A DNA stretch of 64,000 nt from contig CM024766.1 of assembly GCA_014218235.1 (NCBI GenBank), forward strand, positions 55,351,545-55,415,544, written 5' to 3'. The notes beneath the pieces are model-generated. The model was not told the DNA's origin, searched no databases, and saw only the letters and a program-made list of their open reading frames with translations. This DNA is from Colocasia esculenta. Its lineage: Eukaryota > Streptophyta > Magnoliopsida > Alismatales > Araceae. Position 1 is the first letter of the stretch, and each line of letters starts with the position of its first letter. The translations under genes and the position numbers were made by a program. Positions 1-11,358 of the stretch are shown piece by piece.

Positions 1-9
1 GTGTTTTGA

Positions 10-606
10 CCCTTACAACTACATCAGTCGCATGCCGTCTGTGTCCTTATCTCAGGCACATTCGGGAAGGATGAGCCTTCATCTCCTCAGAAGAGCACTG
101 TCAAAAAGAGTTCCCAGGCCCTAGTGCCAGCCAGATCCAAAGCGGGGACGGTAGCCATTACGTTGCTTATTGGAAATGCTACCATTAATGCCATCATCAC
201 TCCTCGCTCAGTTATTTTGCATATGGCTGGTCAAGAGAAGGGGTTCTCTACAAATGTTGTGCTATCTCACGCGGCTGCTAAGGCCATCATGAACCAGCTG
301 TCATCCAAGGGACAAGAAGTCACGCTGCCCAAAGCATCCAAAGCCCTCCTTGCCATGTTTCAACCTGACCAGGGGCACATTGCTATGTCACCAAGAACAC
401 TCAAGGTTTTGCCAAGAGTCCTTTGCAATTTGCCTCAGCTTGTCAGTCAGTTGGCCGTGCTAGTGCCACCCATCACACTCCCAGAAGCCTCCCCTCTTCA
501 ACTGTCAAGGGAGTTGGTTTTCATGCCAGACTGTCAAGCCAATGTGCCAAATCTCAAGCTTAGGGTACCACGCATCAAGTTCCCATGGGTCTGCACATCC
601 ACATGA
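10..606 (+). pseudogene. Open frame of unknown function in G1
   Basis: The frame is open from base 10, just after a stop at 7-9, to a stop at 604-606. It has no convincing ATG at its left side, so it probably continues from sequence outside the window or is the remnant of a longer frame. The predicted protein of about 198 residues has a basic N-terminus rich in Lys and Ser, then a hydrophobic stretch (AITLLIGNATINAIIT) and Leu/Pro-rich segments. I recognise no zinc knuckle, protease DTG/DSG, RT or integrase motif. Its place in the 3' half of a gypsy element suggests an accessory frame, but I assign no function. Confidence 0.35.
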
Positions 607-1032
607 AAAAGCCAATTTATGGCATTCCCTCATGGGTATCTGTAAAGGTTGGGTATACAAATGATAGCCAAGGGGCAAGTACACATACGACAACTATGGC
701 AATTGAGAGAGAGCCATGTGGCTGCAGAGAAGAGCGAGGCCATCTGCTGCCTGGTCCCGCTATTTAAGAAGACATGTCAAGATGAAACCGTTGTATCTGT
801 CTGTGAGAGCAAAGAAGTTGTGGCGTCACAAGAAGAAATCTGCCAAGAAGCAAAGGAGGCTAAGATCAAGATTGAAATTCTTCAAGAAAAATATCGATCT
901 CCCTATCTTGTCATCTCCTGACCTTGATCTTTCAATACTACTCATTTTGGTCAATCTGGTTCCCAGAGGAGGCGCCCGATCTCCCAATTCTGGACTGGTG
1001 CCGCATTATTCCCCCCTACTCCTTTAGGGTCT

Positions 1033-1380
1033 TTGGACCCTCACTTATCTCTTCCTCCTGAGCCACCCGATCACCCTCGGGGTACCCAGGCTCTCTCTCC
1101 ATATCCACCTGGGTCACCTAACTTCCTTCCTAGTGCTCAGGGTTCCCCTTTTCCTCTTCCACCAGAGCCTCCTGATTATAGGTCAGGCCCGCACTCTCCA
1201 GGGGCATCTGATTCCCCTCCTTCCACTTCCCCTTCTGATCCTCCAGATCCTCCACCCTCCATTCTACAGTTCCTTCTTCTAACCCCTCCTGATCTCGGGT
1301 TTGACCCGATTCCTCCCTCACTACCTATTCGGGGTCCCGACCCTTTCTCTCACTGTTTCCGAGGTTTTAGTCCTCACTAG
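1033..1380 (+). other. Proline-rich low-complexity frame
   Basis: A 115-residue frame consists mostly of Pro, Ser, Leu and Asp in repeated PPEPPD/PPDPP-like blocks. It has no ATG start that separates it from upstream sequence and no recognisable domain. It may be the proline-rich tail of an old retrotransposon accessory protein, or simply an open frame in C-rich DNA. I favour the second reading only slightly. Confidence 0.25.
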
Positions 1381-2502
1381 CACTTTCTTCACTTCCTTGT
1401 AAATCCTTTCTTGTTTGAGGGTTCTTAGCCCACATCTTCATGTAGCGTCATGTCTCCCTCTGTTTGTGTTGAGTTGACTCCAATTCTTGCCACACCCCAC
1501 TATTACTTTCTCCTGCAAATGAGCAAATTAAAATCAACCAAAATCAAAGTTCAAAGACTAGTGCAGGTCATTCTTTCAAAAAAGGGAGTCGCAATGAGCA
1601 CCAAATAACCATGTAAATATTTGTTTCAACACCAAGAGCATCAAAGAGAGTCATCTCAGTTCACAACAAGAGTGGTCGAGTTAGTCTTAGGTTTGTTTTG
1701 CTTCTGCAGCACTCAAGCTAGAGATTACTCCGCGCTAGGGAACCGATTCATTCCCTGTCATTAAAGGTCACCTTAAGCAAGGATCATCACACACTCACAT
1801 GGCAACCTTAGTCGGTTCCTCTAGAAAACATCGTTGTTATTTAGGTCATACCTAGGAGGTGCAAAAGTTGTTCTTTTCTTTACTCGGTTGAAGTGTAGAG
1901 GCAAAAAAAAGGGCTCTTTGGGCATGGCGACCAACCTAAGCACATCTTGATAAGAGAAAATCTAAAATAGGGACGGTCAATCAGGCCTGCGAAAGAAAAG
2001 CCAAATAAAAGTGAGAAAAAGAACAAATGAAAGAAAATCAAGGAATAGGGGCATGGCAAAGAGTGGCAGTACAGTTCCCCACGGGACGCCCTTGAGCCTA
2101 GTCGTACGTATGTCCTAAGTAAGAAACAGGCACAATAAAGTGACCAAAAGTCCCTCCTCAACAGATTGAATCTCTAAGAGATATGCCATAGAAGGAAGCT
2201 AAGCCTAACTTGTCCTCTAAAGCTTGCACTAGACTTATCCCCAAACTTTCTTCTCTTTCTCTCTATAAGGTTGGGTCGTCTCCCGGGTATGGCCTTTGTA
2301 GTGGCACCTCAAGGTAGGGGCAACCATCTACAGGACGCCACCATCTTAATGCACATCCGACCTTTTGGTGGTCTTTAATGAAAGGTGAATGAATGGGGAC
2401 CCCTTTCCAGTAGTTTGATCTTGCTTTAGTGCTGTAGTAGCAAGGGTGAGTGCCTTCCATCTCATGTGTTTTTTTAGGAAGGGCTAGCGTCGCTTTAGGC
2501 GT

Positions 2503-2702
2503 TATTCAAATCCCCAAAAATCAAATATTTCCAAAAATCCCAAAAAAATCTAATATTGCCAAAATCCCAAAAAATCAAATATTGTCAAAATTCCAAAAAA
2601 ATTAGATATTTCCAAAAATTAAAAAAAAATCAGATATTGCCAAAAATCTAAAAAAAAATTAGATAATTTTCAAAACTCCAAAAAAAAATAGATTCTTTCA
2701 AA
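2503..2702 (+). repeat. A-rich short tandem repeat
   Basis: Five or so degenerate units alternate a CCAAAAATC-type run with AATATTGCC/ATATTTCC. Spacing is roughly 35-40 bases. Similar A-rich runs occur just after the primer-binding site of the LARD-like element at 14487-14625, so this is a common leader or UTR composition in gypsy elements. Confidence 0.6.
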
Positions 2703-4035
2703 CTAAAAATAACAAAAATGAGCAGATCTAATCATACATGCTAAGTGTGCAGGTACATTGGCTCCCAAGCATTGATCGCTCAGATCTCCACATTTCTTCA
2801 TTACTTTTGTCTGAGTCTTGCTCACATCATCTTTACGATCTATCTCTCCTCCTCAGTTCCACCCATGATTTGAATTTCAAACTCATTATCCCACCAAGTC
2901 CTTCCGAAGTCCAATACATATTCTCCTTCATCTGAATGGCTCCATGAGAGGACTCTCTATCTGTGAACCTGGCTGTTCTTCAGTGCTTTGTTTCAATCAT
3001 GTGAATGACTGAGTTGTTTATGCTTGTTGTTGTTAACTTGTTTAGTGCTTTGTTTATTGCTTCATTTACACAAAAAAAAACCAAAAAAAAAATCAGAAAA
3101 AGCAAAACCCAAAAAATGGCGAGTTCTGCGCTCCACAGGTAAGTATCCATATCCCTTCTCCCTTGCATTACTATATGGTACTTATGCTACTATATTATCT
3201 CAAGGACCAGCTAGTTTTCAATGTGTTCTGGGATTTGAGTTCCCCTTCAACAAAAACAGTGATGATCTAGGTGCACATTGCTAATCGCTGGATAGGCCGT
3301 TGAGTTAAATAAGTTTGGGGACGATGGATTCAGGCCTACACTGCGGTTGCAGATAGTTTCTTGACCCATTCTTATTCATCTTAGCAATATTATCCTTGAG
3401 TATTTTCTATTTTCTCCTTTCTTTGCATAATTGATTTGATGATTTCTTTTATTTTAGCCCAGCATACATCATGTAGGACTTTGAGCTTCATGTCTCATGA
3501 TTTGTCAAAGGTTGTTTCCCTGGTGGTGATCAATCAAGCTTAAGTTTCTTGAACAAGAAATCCTATTTCACTCACAATTTAAAGGTCTTCTTTGAACTAG
3601 TCACTTGGTCCAGTTGGCCAGTATGACTTCTGTTTGGAATTTACTCCCTCCATTCATCCAAATCAGCTTAAATATCCCCCTGATCCATCTTGGTTGCGAA
3701 CCGCTCCCAAGCCTTGAGTCATCGTGACCCGCCTGGCACGCACATGTCCTCCCAAGATGAAACCTGCAGGCCAATCGGCTAGGGTACCTCTTAATCAAGA
3801 GGTTGATCATCCTTCTTTTGCTTTCTTTTTTGTCGTTCCAGACAGGAGCCGTCCTGCTCGCTCTTCCTTGAGGTTAGTTCGGAGTCTTCCGGAGAATTTC
3901 TATCGCTTATTGGTTGTGACGGGTGTCTCTTTACCTTGATGCCCACTTTTTAGTCCACTCTTCTTCATCCTCGCTCCATTCCATTTCATTACACTTCGCT
4001 CTCTTTCCGCTTCGCTCCCTTGCAAAGAGGGCATC

Positions 4036-4049
4036 AAGGAGGGGCAATC
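4036..4049 (+). promoter_or_regulatory. Polypurine tract of G1
   Basis: The purine run AAGGAGGGGCAATC abuts the LTR start TGTAGACACC. In LTR retrotransposons this position primes plus-strand DNA synthesis. It shows that the LTR starting at 4050 is a 3' LTR. Confidence 0.75.
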
Positions 4050-4271
4050 TGTAGACACCCGTTTTCGGCCTATAAGTTAAGCATATTTCTTGTCCATATC
4101 ATTGATGTCCCAAATTGGTCATCACTTTGGAGTCCTTCTCTGGCCCATCGTGAGCCCATTTACCCTCCAAGCCCATTTTCAAGCCCATGGCTAAGATCCA
4201 CTTGAAACATCAAAACTGTGCAATCTGCCCAATCCTGTAAACATGCCTTCACTTTGAGAGCTCATAACTTA
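4050..4271 (+). repeat. G1 3' LTR, left piece (U3 start)
   Basis: The LTR starts with TGTAGACACC after the polypurine tract. It is interrupted after base 4271 by the Harbinger-like element N1, and the last three bases (TTA, 4269-4271) are the target-site duplication. The LTR resumes at 7655. Confidence 0.75.
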
Positions 4272-4287
4272 GGGTTTGTTTGATAAC
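4272..4287 (+). repeat. N1 left terminal inverted repeat
   Basis: GGGTTTGTTTGATAAC directly follows TTA. It pairs with 7639-7654 with mismatches limited mostly to the outer bases, and shares the TTTGATAAC core exactly. Confidence 0.75.
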
Positions 4288-4546
4288 CCTTGAAATAGAT
4301 CTAATGTCTGAAGCGGTCAGACATTGTCTTATTAGATTGTTTGGTAAAACATCTTAATAAGTATCTAAATCTATGTCTACTATCTTAAGTTGTCTCTTAA
4401 AAAAAAGTGAGACAAGGGCACTTTTTATTGTTCAGACCCCTGCTCGGCCTCCCCATCCTCGCGAGGGCACCTCCTCGGCGGTTGCTCCATCGATCTCCGG
4501 CGGGTTCCTCCGCGGTCTCTGCTGCTTCTCCCTCTCGGCACGAACA

Positions 4547-4666
4547 CGCCTCCGCCTCCCCAAGCTCTACTGCTTCTCCCTGAATGCGCCTCCACCTCCC
4601 CAAGCTCTGCTGCTTCTCCCTGAACCCGCCTCCGCCTCCCCAACCTCCACTGCTCCTCCCTCAACA
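4547..4666 (+). repeat. Three 40-bp tandem repeats in the GC-rich block of N1
   Basis: Three head-to-tail 40-base units (4547-4586, 4587-4626, 4627-4666) begin CGCCTCC and contain CCCCAAGCTCT.CTGCTTCTCCCTGAA. They read as repeated Pro/Leu/Ser peptide in more than one frame. The block may be a captured exon or 5' UTR of a host gene; I cannot name a donor. Confidence 0.7.
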
Positions 4667-7638
4667 AGGCACAAAAATCCTCCACTACATCCTCGATAGG
4701 GCGTCGACTCCTCCTCCGAGATCTTCGACAAAGCACCGACTCCTCTGCCGAGATCCTGGTGGGTTCCTCCCTAGCCTCCGCTGCTCCTCCCCCTCAGCAC
4801 AAACGTGCAGAGCTCCACCTCCCCCGCCCTATGCTGCTTCTTCGTTGACAGGTATGCATCCTTAATCTTCTCATAATCATGATCCCGATCCGTAGGTTTT
4901 CGAGTGCGAAGCCCCCCCTTCTCTGGTTTAATCATCAGATCTCAGATAGTACTCTTTAAACGGCTGTTCAGGATCTAGATTACAGCGTCATCCGTGTCGT
5001 TCTATGGCTTTTCGTTTCAAATCCACATCTGAGAGCTCTTACCGTCGAAGTCGGGAACTTGTCCGTGCTCCCCTCTTCGGCTGGGAAAGAAGACTTCTTG
5101 AAGTTCCTCGAGGCTTGTTGTAGGTTCGGAGTTGTGGATTAGGGTTCCCCTTTCTCCAGATTGCTCCCTGCACTGGCTTACACAGCTTTTTGTTCTAATG
5201 TTAATGAATGATTTGTGTATTGTTGTCCAGTCAGCTTTGAACATAGATAATAATTGTTTCTACCTACAAAGCAAGATTTTTAAAACTGGCTGGTTTGTCC
5301 TGGAACTGGGTGAACAGGGACGGAACCTCCTCTGCTTCCAGTGGCCAGAAATCAGCCAGAACCAGCTTGGACTATTGCAGTTCCTGAAACCAGTTTTTAA
5401 AATGTTGCCAAAGAAAATTGGCCTTGAAACATAAACATTAAAACTGGATATAGAACTGGCTTCAAGTTTCTTGACATAATCAATACATTGTTATCCATTT
5501 TTTTATATTTGTTTCACTGCTTGAAGCTGAATCAACAGCAAGTTAGAAACATGGCCTTTTTCTCCTTTCCCTTCTGTAGGACTGTTCAGATTTTGGACAC
5601 AACGCTCATGGGATCTTCTCGAGATACCAACAGTTGCTGATTAATTTCGATCGAGGGTGGGGGGAAGAGTTTTATGCATGCTACCTCACACTCAACTCAT
5701 TTTCTTGCAGTTACTGGTTTTTCTTTGATGAAGCAGAATAGTGAAAGTTATCGGGATGTTTTTTCTTGTTGATCAGGTGAGGTAGAATTCTAAAATTTGA
5801 TGGCAGGATTGTAATGTGCTTTTCTGCTCTAGATCGTGCTGGTAGTTTCCAGAATCCAGTATTCCATTTCCTCATTTATTTAGCATCTCATTCGAGTTTT
5901 TCATTTGCTGATTTAGCTTTACCTTATAAGTGATTGAGCAGAATTTGATCATCTTAGCAGTTAAATATGGAATTTAAATGTGTTAATCATATCAGTCATT
6001 GCTTTTTCTGATGGGCAAAGTGGGTTTCTGTGTCGCTTCCTGCAAGATCCCTCACCCTCTTGCAAGGGTTTTGCAACCCAAAAAAAGAGAGAGATGCAGA
6101 GTGTTAAAGTAGAGAACAATAAAATTATCCCAACTTGCCAATCTACACAAGTGAACCAAGAGAGTACATATTACACACAGAGAACAAAGGGAAGGGTATG
6201 GCAACTCTCTTTACGTGTCCCCTTCACAGAGCATGACCTTTCAAACTTTCCTTACATGCCTGAATATACTAAGGAAATATATCATTGCATTGGTGGGTAT
6301 CCATTAGATCGATATTAATTTCCTTTAGATCTGCAGCTGCCAGTAGAGGGTTTTTCGTGTGCCAGCTTCAAGTTTAACTGCTTCTAACCTTTCAACTTCT
6401 GAAAGACCCTATTATGAGAGTTTAGAGTTTTTTTTTTTTTTTTTTGGACAAGCTTGTGTGTTGAGGTTCATTAACACATCAACCATGTACGTGCTTCATC
6501 CAAACTGTTTGTTGGTCAGTCAGGCTTGTGATCATCATATGTACTATCTTTGCCCTGAATCTGATTTTGAGTCGATAGCTAATTGTTGTTTACGATGTGC
6601 AGGTTGCTCCTACTCTAGTTGTTTACGATGTGCAATTGTTGCAGGTATAATTTACTTTATATCACTTTCTCGTTGTGTTCGTTTTGGTCGATTTCTAACT
6701 TGAGTGCATCCTATTTTATTGCTTTAGCTATTATGTTCAGCCAAGTTGGCAGTGGAGAAGGGACTTGCTTAAGGGCGAGATGAGTCATATGTCAAGCAGT
6801 GATCTGAAAACTTTTATTGGAGCGATTAAAATAAATGACAACATAATGATCAATGGAGCTATGCAACATCCAGACTGTACTTTTACTTTTTAAAATAAAT
6901 TTTTTATTTGGAGCTATGCAATGTCCAGATTGTACGGGAAAGAATCCTTTCAAGAGACCCAATTATCCCCCTTGAACTAGAACATTTCAATCAACTGCAC
7001 CAATGGATGATTCAACTTGATCATATTAATAGATTTGGCTGTATGTATAGATTGGATGTCGCAATATTTGGCTTCTTTCTGCTCTAAAAATTTTCTTTGC
7101 TGGTGAATTTTAAATTTTTATAGTGAAATTGTAATTATTTTTTGTAGTGACATTTAATTTTTTTAGTGAAATTTTAATTTTTTTGTAGTTATGTTTGCAT
7201 TGGACCGGTAACAAGGTAGTTTAGACAGGCCATTTCTTTTGTGGGGAAAAATTGTAAATATTAGGTGCTTATATGTAATTAAAAAATTATACTATATATA
7301 AATACCATACTCCTTTAAATTTAGTAAATATGCAAAAAAAAATTTAAGGATATTTTTAAGTATGTAGGGGTGTTTATGTAATATATAAAATTAAGGACTT
7401 ATATATAATTATAAGATAGTTGGGAGATGTATATATAAAATTATGGGAAATAAAAAATAAATTTAGACATATTTTTAAACATATAAGGATATTTATGTAA
7501 AATAATATATTAATTCAGATCTCAATTAAGTTGGTTATCAAACAACTCTTAGTAGAAGTCTAATATATTTTAAGTACTTATTAAATTATAGATTTAGACA
7601 ATAGATAGTAAATTAGACTTTAGACATTTTAATTAAGT

Positions 7639-7654
7639 GTTATCAAACGCCACC
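7639..7654 (-). repeat. N1 right terminal inverted repeat
   Basis: Read from the right end inward this is GGTGGCGTTTGATAAC. It is followed by TTA at 7655-7657. It matches H1's terminus GGCAGCGTTTGGTAAC at 13 of 16 positions. Confidence 0.75.
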
Positions 7655-9151
7655 TTACTCATTTATAATCCAAATCTGGCATATCATACTATCATTTTGT
7701 AGCCCTTTGAGTCTAGAATCCAATACAACAAACGGCGCATCATTCCGATATCTGTGGAGAGAGTTATGACCAGTTTTGTGGACACTGCGTGCACTGCCCC
7801 TAGTGATGCGACCTGGTGCATGGACGCGACAAGAACGCGGCCCCACGATCCGACGCGACAGCGCCATGCACGTAAACACGTTTTTACGTGATTTTTGGCC
7901 TCTCTCTCCATCCTAGAGCCTATCTAAAGTCCCTTTGAGTTGGATTACTACCCAAACCTCCTATCCTCATCCCTAGGGAGCCCCCAAGCCCATCCAAACT
8001 CTAGATAGACTCTCAAACTCTCCCACAACTTGGACTCTCTCTCCAACTCGAGATTGGACTCTATCTCTATCTAAAACACATCCTAGGACTCTCTAAGGGA
8101 TAGAGGAAGGCTACCACTATGAGGAGAGGTCCCTGGAGGCTCTGCTCACGAGGTCCCATCATCCCCAAGGCAGAGGAGAAGCGGTTCTTCCCGTTTTCCT
8201 CCTTTCTCTCTCCTCTTTCTCTCTCATATCGCCTCCAGGACCAGCAGTGCTTGCAAGGCTTGTGGAGATCGAACCAGGCCAGATCTCCTCGAGGTTTCTT
8301 CATCAAAGTTTCTCTCCACAGAGCCCTCTTCAACCTCGAAGTGGAATCACATCGATTGGTGCCTTGTGTGAAACGTTACAGCAGATTGATCTTCACTTTC
8401 TCTCTCATATCGAGATCTGCACATGCGGGATTATCGTCTCTTCCACAGCCCAAACCGGGCCAGATTTCTTCAAGATGTCTTCATGAAAGTTGTTCATGAC
8501 ATCCTTCTCTCCGACCTCCCATTAGAATCACATCAAACGGGGTAGTATCTGTTTAGTTTTGATTTTTACTTTCTTTTCTATGTTTTGCACATGAATACAT
8601 GCTAGTTAGGGTTCCTCCCTCTCCTCTTCCATGATTTCTCCCCATGCATATTCCTCCCCACATTATCCTACTACCCAAGGGGTTTAAAAAACCACCCCCC
8701 AGGTTCGTTCCCTCCATGCTCCACATCTTTCTTTCATTTAAGAATAGCTACTACACTTAACATAGTCTAACAGGGTTTTATTTCTTGTTTTTGTTGTTTT
8801 GGCAGGCACCCAAGCGAGGATCCACAAGCGGCTCTTGTCCTCTGGCCGGCCGGAGGACGGGAAGGAGGTCCCACTCACCATCTCCTGCACTATAAGAGAA
8901 CGCGACGGAGGAAGGCGACGCGACAAGAAACGCGTCCGCTAAGACTAACGCGTCCTCAGGCTGCCCGCGTCCGTCATAACGACCGCGACATCAGGTATTA
9001 CTATATTCTCTTCCCCCCTTTCCTAGAGTAGTTAGCCCGCATTATTATCTTTATTTGTCAATGCTCTAGGTGGCGATCACATCCTATTTATCATGCTATC
9101 ATATTTGATATTCATGTCTGTGTTGAGGGGGGTACAATCCCTATGATTACA
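7655..9151 (+). repeat. G1 3' LTR, right piece
   Basis: This continues the LTR after N1. It proposes an end at GATTACA (9145-9151), because TACA mirrors the TGTA at the LTR start. No tRNA primer site follows, as expected for a 3' LTR. The LTR would then be about 1.7 kb without N1. It contains short C-rich and T-rich stretches and GC-rich DNA at 8795-8990. Open frames at 8119-8499 and elsewhere here are not supported as genes. The right boundary is less certain than the left. Confidence 0.6.
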
Positions 9152-9312
9152 CCCTTCACCCCCTCATCTTCCCTCAAAAGGTGCATCTTTCCTTTTTAAA
9201 CCCCAACCCTCTCTTCTCTCCACAACCGCTCTCTCCAACTCTTCCCTCTGTCTTCTTCCTCTTGTCTCCTTCCTCTCCATTGCTCATCTCCTTCTCGTGC
9301 ATCAGATCTCCC

Positions 9313-10510
9313 ATGGCTACCAGGGGCAAGCTTCGTGCTTCTCGTCAGTGCCACACTTCCCCTGAAGCCGGCGAAGGTTCTAGGGCTCTAGCAGAGCGCC
9401 ACCGGGCTGATCGCATGCCTAAACTCATCGTTCCCCCGGATTTTCAGCTCACCAGGGTCCGGGGAGTCTTCAAGAAGTTTGTCCAACCACGGTATGTGGA
9501 TTTCATCTCCCTGGAGGACATGTTCAAGGGCCTGGAGGCCCTCTTCGACACCCAGGGCTGGACCACGTTCCTCAAATCTCAGAAGTAGTACTCCCTGATC
9601 ACTGTGACGGAGTTCTTCAACAATATGGGGATGACAGTGGACGAGGAACTCTACACCAGTGTCAAAGGTACTTCCTTCCACGTCACTTCCAACCTTCTCA
9701 ATCGTGCCTTACAGATTCCTAACTCTGGGGCTGATATTCTTGTTACCCATCTTCCTGCCTCAGAGTATTTCACCCTCATTACCCTCTAACCCTATGATTC
9801 CACCAAGGAGGTTGTGAAACTCAATGCCAACTCCTTCCCCCCACTCCACCGCATGATTCACCACATATTCACCTCTCATAGCTCCGAAAGATGGCAGTCG
9901 GGAGCTTATGACTGAAGTTCACAAGTCCCTCTTCCTTTTATTTCTCAAGGATCAGCAGATCAATCTGCCCAAACTCATGCTTGACCTCATCAATCAATGT
10001 TTCAATAATCCTAAGAGGTCAATGCCATATGCCTGTCCAATTACCTCTATCCTGTCCTTCCTTGGCATACAACTCACTGCAGGTGAGATTGTCTCTCTCA
10101 AGACCCGCAATGCCTATGACATCACCACTGCCCATCGGATGGGCTACAAGATGATTGATGGGAGAGTCACCTAGACTCTCAAAGGTCAAGAACCGGAAGC
10201 AGAGAAAGATTCTGATGGTGATGAGGATAGTGATGAAGATTCCCATCCGGAGCCCATGGATGTTCAAGGTGGTGCTGACGATATTCCTGATGAACCAGCT
10301 CCACAGGCTGTCGCTCAAGACATTCGGGAATTCATGGTCGATTAGATGGCTCAGCTGACTCAGCATTTCAATGCCCGGTTTGATTAGCTCAACACCCGGA
10401 TGGATGCACTTGCGGACTCTCAAGTTCATATTCAGCAGCAGCTCACTCAACTCACCACTGAGTTTCATGGATTCCGTCATCCCACTGCTCCTGGGAATGA
10501 CGATGCTTAG
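9313..10510 (+). pseudogene. SIRE-A accessory ORF (putative plant transposon protein family), decayed
   Basis: The frame opens with ATG at 9313 after a T/C-rich leader, encoding MATRGKLRASRQ and a basic, Ala/Arg-rich N-terminus. The next region (FKKFVQPRYVDFISLEDMFK, then WTTFLKS) resembles the 'putative plant transposon protein' domain found in 3' accessory ORFs of plant copia elements. Reading continues across the stop at 9586-9588 and more stops and frame changes (blocks near 9604-9789 and 9908-10174). The tail is acidic (Glu/Asp-rich, 10180-10340) and then Gln-rich (10345-10500). Several stops are TAG in Gln-like contexts. The function of this protein family is unknown; an envelope-like role has been suggested for the SIRE lineage but nothing here shows it. 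This copy cannot make a full protein. Confidence 0.7.
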
Positions 10511-10732
10511 ATTGTCTAGGGTTCAGTTGAGCAATGTGGGGTCATGTAGTTCTGTCTTTCCTAGTTTGGGTTTATGGGTTTGTCAGTTATGTCACTTTTC
10601 TTTTTCCCTTTTTACTTGTGTCATGTAATGGATGTTTTTTTTTTGTACTGTGTGTACTTCATGTTTCATCAATGAAAACACAGTTGTTTTCTTCTATCCA
10701 TTGGTGCATGAACTATATTTTTGAATGTTGTC

Positions 10733-10746
10733 AAAAAGGGGGAGAA
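10733..10746 (+). promoter_or_regulatory. Upstream polypurine-tract copy, SIRE-A
   Basis: AAAAAGGGGGAGAA occurs 39 bases before an identical tract that abuts the LTR. Confidence 0.65.
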
Positions 10747-10771
10747 CATCAATTGTATTTTTGTCATCATC

Positions 10772-10785
10772 AAAAAGGGGGAGAA
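10772..10785 (+). promoter_or_regulatory. Polypurine tract of SIRE-A
   Basis: AAAAAGGGGGAGAA is immediately followed by the LTR start TGTTGGGTTG, so it is the expected plus-strand primer. Confidence 0.85.
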
Positions 10786-11022
10786 TGTTGGGTTGCAATG
10801 TGTATGATGATTGACTTGATGTTTGAATGTGTTTGAATGCTTAAATATTTTTGATAATACATAATTGATGTTGAGAAGACATGATCAAATGAAATAATTC
10901 TTGACCATCTATGCCTTCATGATATCTTACTTGAAATGTCTTTTATGTAGGTAAGAATAAAAGCACAAGTCAAGAACCAAAAATCAAGCACAAAAGAACT
11001 TGACAAACATAAGAAGCACTCA

Positions 11023-11263
11023 CCTGTCGACAGGCCTAAAGCCATCTGTCGACAGCTAGTGAAGTCAGGAAGCAAAAAAGTTACTGGAAGACAAGAAAAA
11101 ATAGTATTTGTCGACATACCAAGTTCATCTGTCGACAGATCAGTTCAGTTTTTCGACAACCAAAGGTCATCTGTCGATAGCCCAGGGTTCCAGCCAAAAA
11201 CATGGTTCTGGAAGCTCAGTTTACAGCAGTACCTGTCGACAGCAACAAGGCATCTGTCGACAG
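11023..11263 (+). repeat. Palindrome array CTGTCGACAG in SIRE-A U3
   Basis: Palindromes centred on GTCGAC occur at 11023-11034 (CCTGTCGACAGG), 11046-11055, 11109-11116, 11127-11140 (ATCTGTCGACAGAT), 11233-11242 and 11254-11263. Decayed copies lie near 11149 and 11171-11180. Spacing is irregular (about 20-60 bases). The array lies upstream of the TATA-like box. Confidence 0.85.
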
Positions 11264-11350
11264 CCGCAGGTTAAGTCACAACATGTGACAGGCAAGTGAT
11301 CTATGTTAGGGTGTTCTCTTTTGTCACGATTCTCAAGACTTGAACACTAC

Positions 11351-11358
11351 TATATATA
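11351..11358 (+). promoter_or_regulatory. Probable TATA box, SIRE-A LTR
   Basis: TATATATA lies about 90 bases after the palindrome array, in the position expected for the U3/R promoter. This is inferred from sequence alone. Confidence 0.45.

Larger units (their letters stand above)
1..4049 (+). mobile_element. Ty3/gypsy element G1, 3' internal region (5' part outside window)
   Basis: This stretch ends in a polypurine tract directly followed by an LTR that begins TGTAGACACC, so it is the 3' internal part of an LTR retrotransposon. No gag, protease, RT or integrase domain is visible here. A long 3' region without pol is typical of Tat-lineage gypsy elements, but that lineage call is inference. 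It contains a partly open frame near the left edge (10-606), a proline-rich frame (1033-1380), an A-rich repeat (2503-2702) and another A-rich stretch near 3070-3115. The rest (1381-2500, 2703-4035) shows no gene I can support. Confidence 0.65.
4272..7654. mobile_element. Non-autonomous PIF/Harbinger-like element N1
   Basis: It is 3,383 bp, flanked by TTA (4269-4271 and 7655-7657), the usual PIF/Harbinger target duplication. The ends are imperfect inverted repeats: GGGTTTGTTTGATAAC at the left, and GGTGGCGTTTGATAAC read inward from the right. No transposase, Myb or other recognisable protein domain is visible. The left part holds a GC-rich block (about 4435-4860) unlike its AT-rich surroundings. 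The middle (5000-6700) looks like plant gene debris (T-rich intron-like tracts, a poly-T at about 6427-6446, short frames such as 5980-6318) that I cannot identify. The right end (7080-7654) is strongly AT-rich. It probably depends on a transposase supplied elsewhere. The right end resembles the terminus of H1 at 29324. Confidence 0.8.

Noticed and set aside
4373..4865. Possible host gene in the GC-rich block of N1
   Set aside because: Frames are open on both strands with no recognisable domain; only a captured fragment can be supported.
8119..8499. 126-residue frame in the G1 LTR
   Set aside because: It is inside an LTR, with no domain and no homologous copy in the window.
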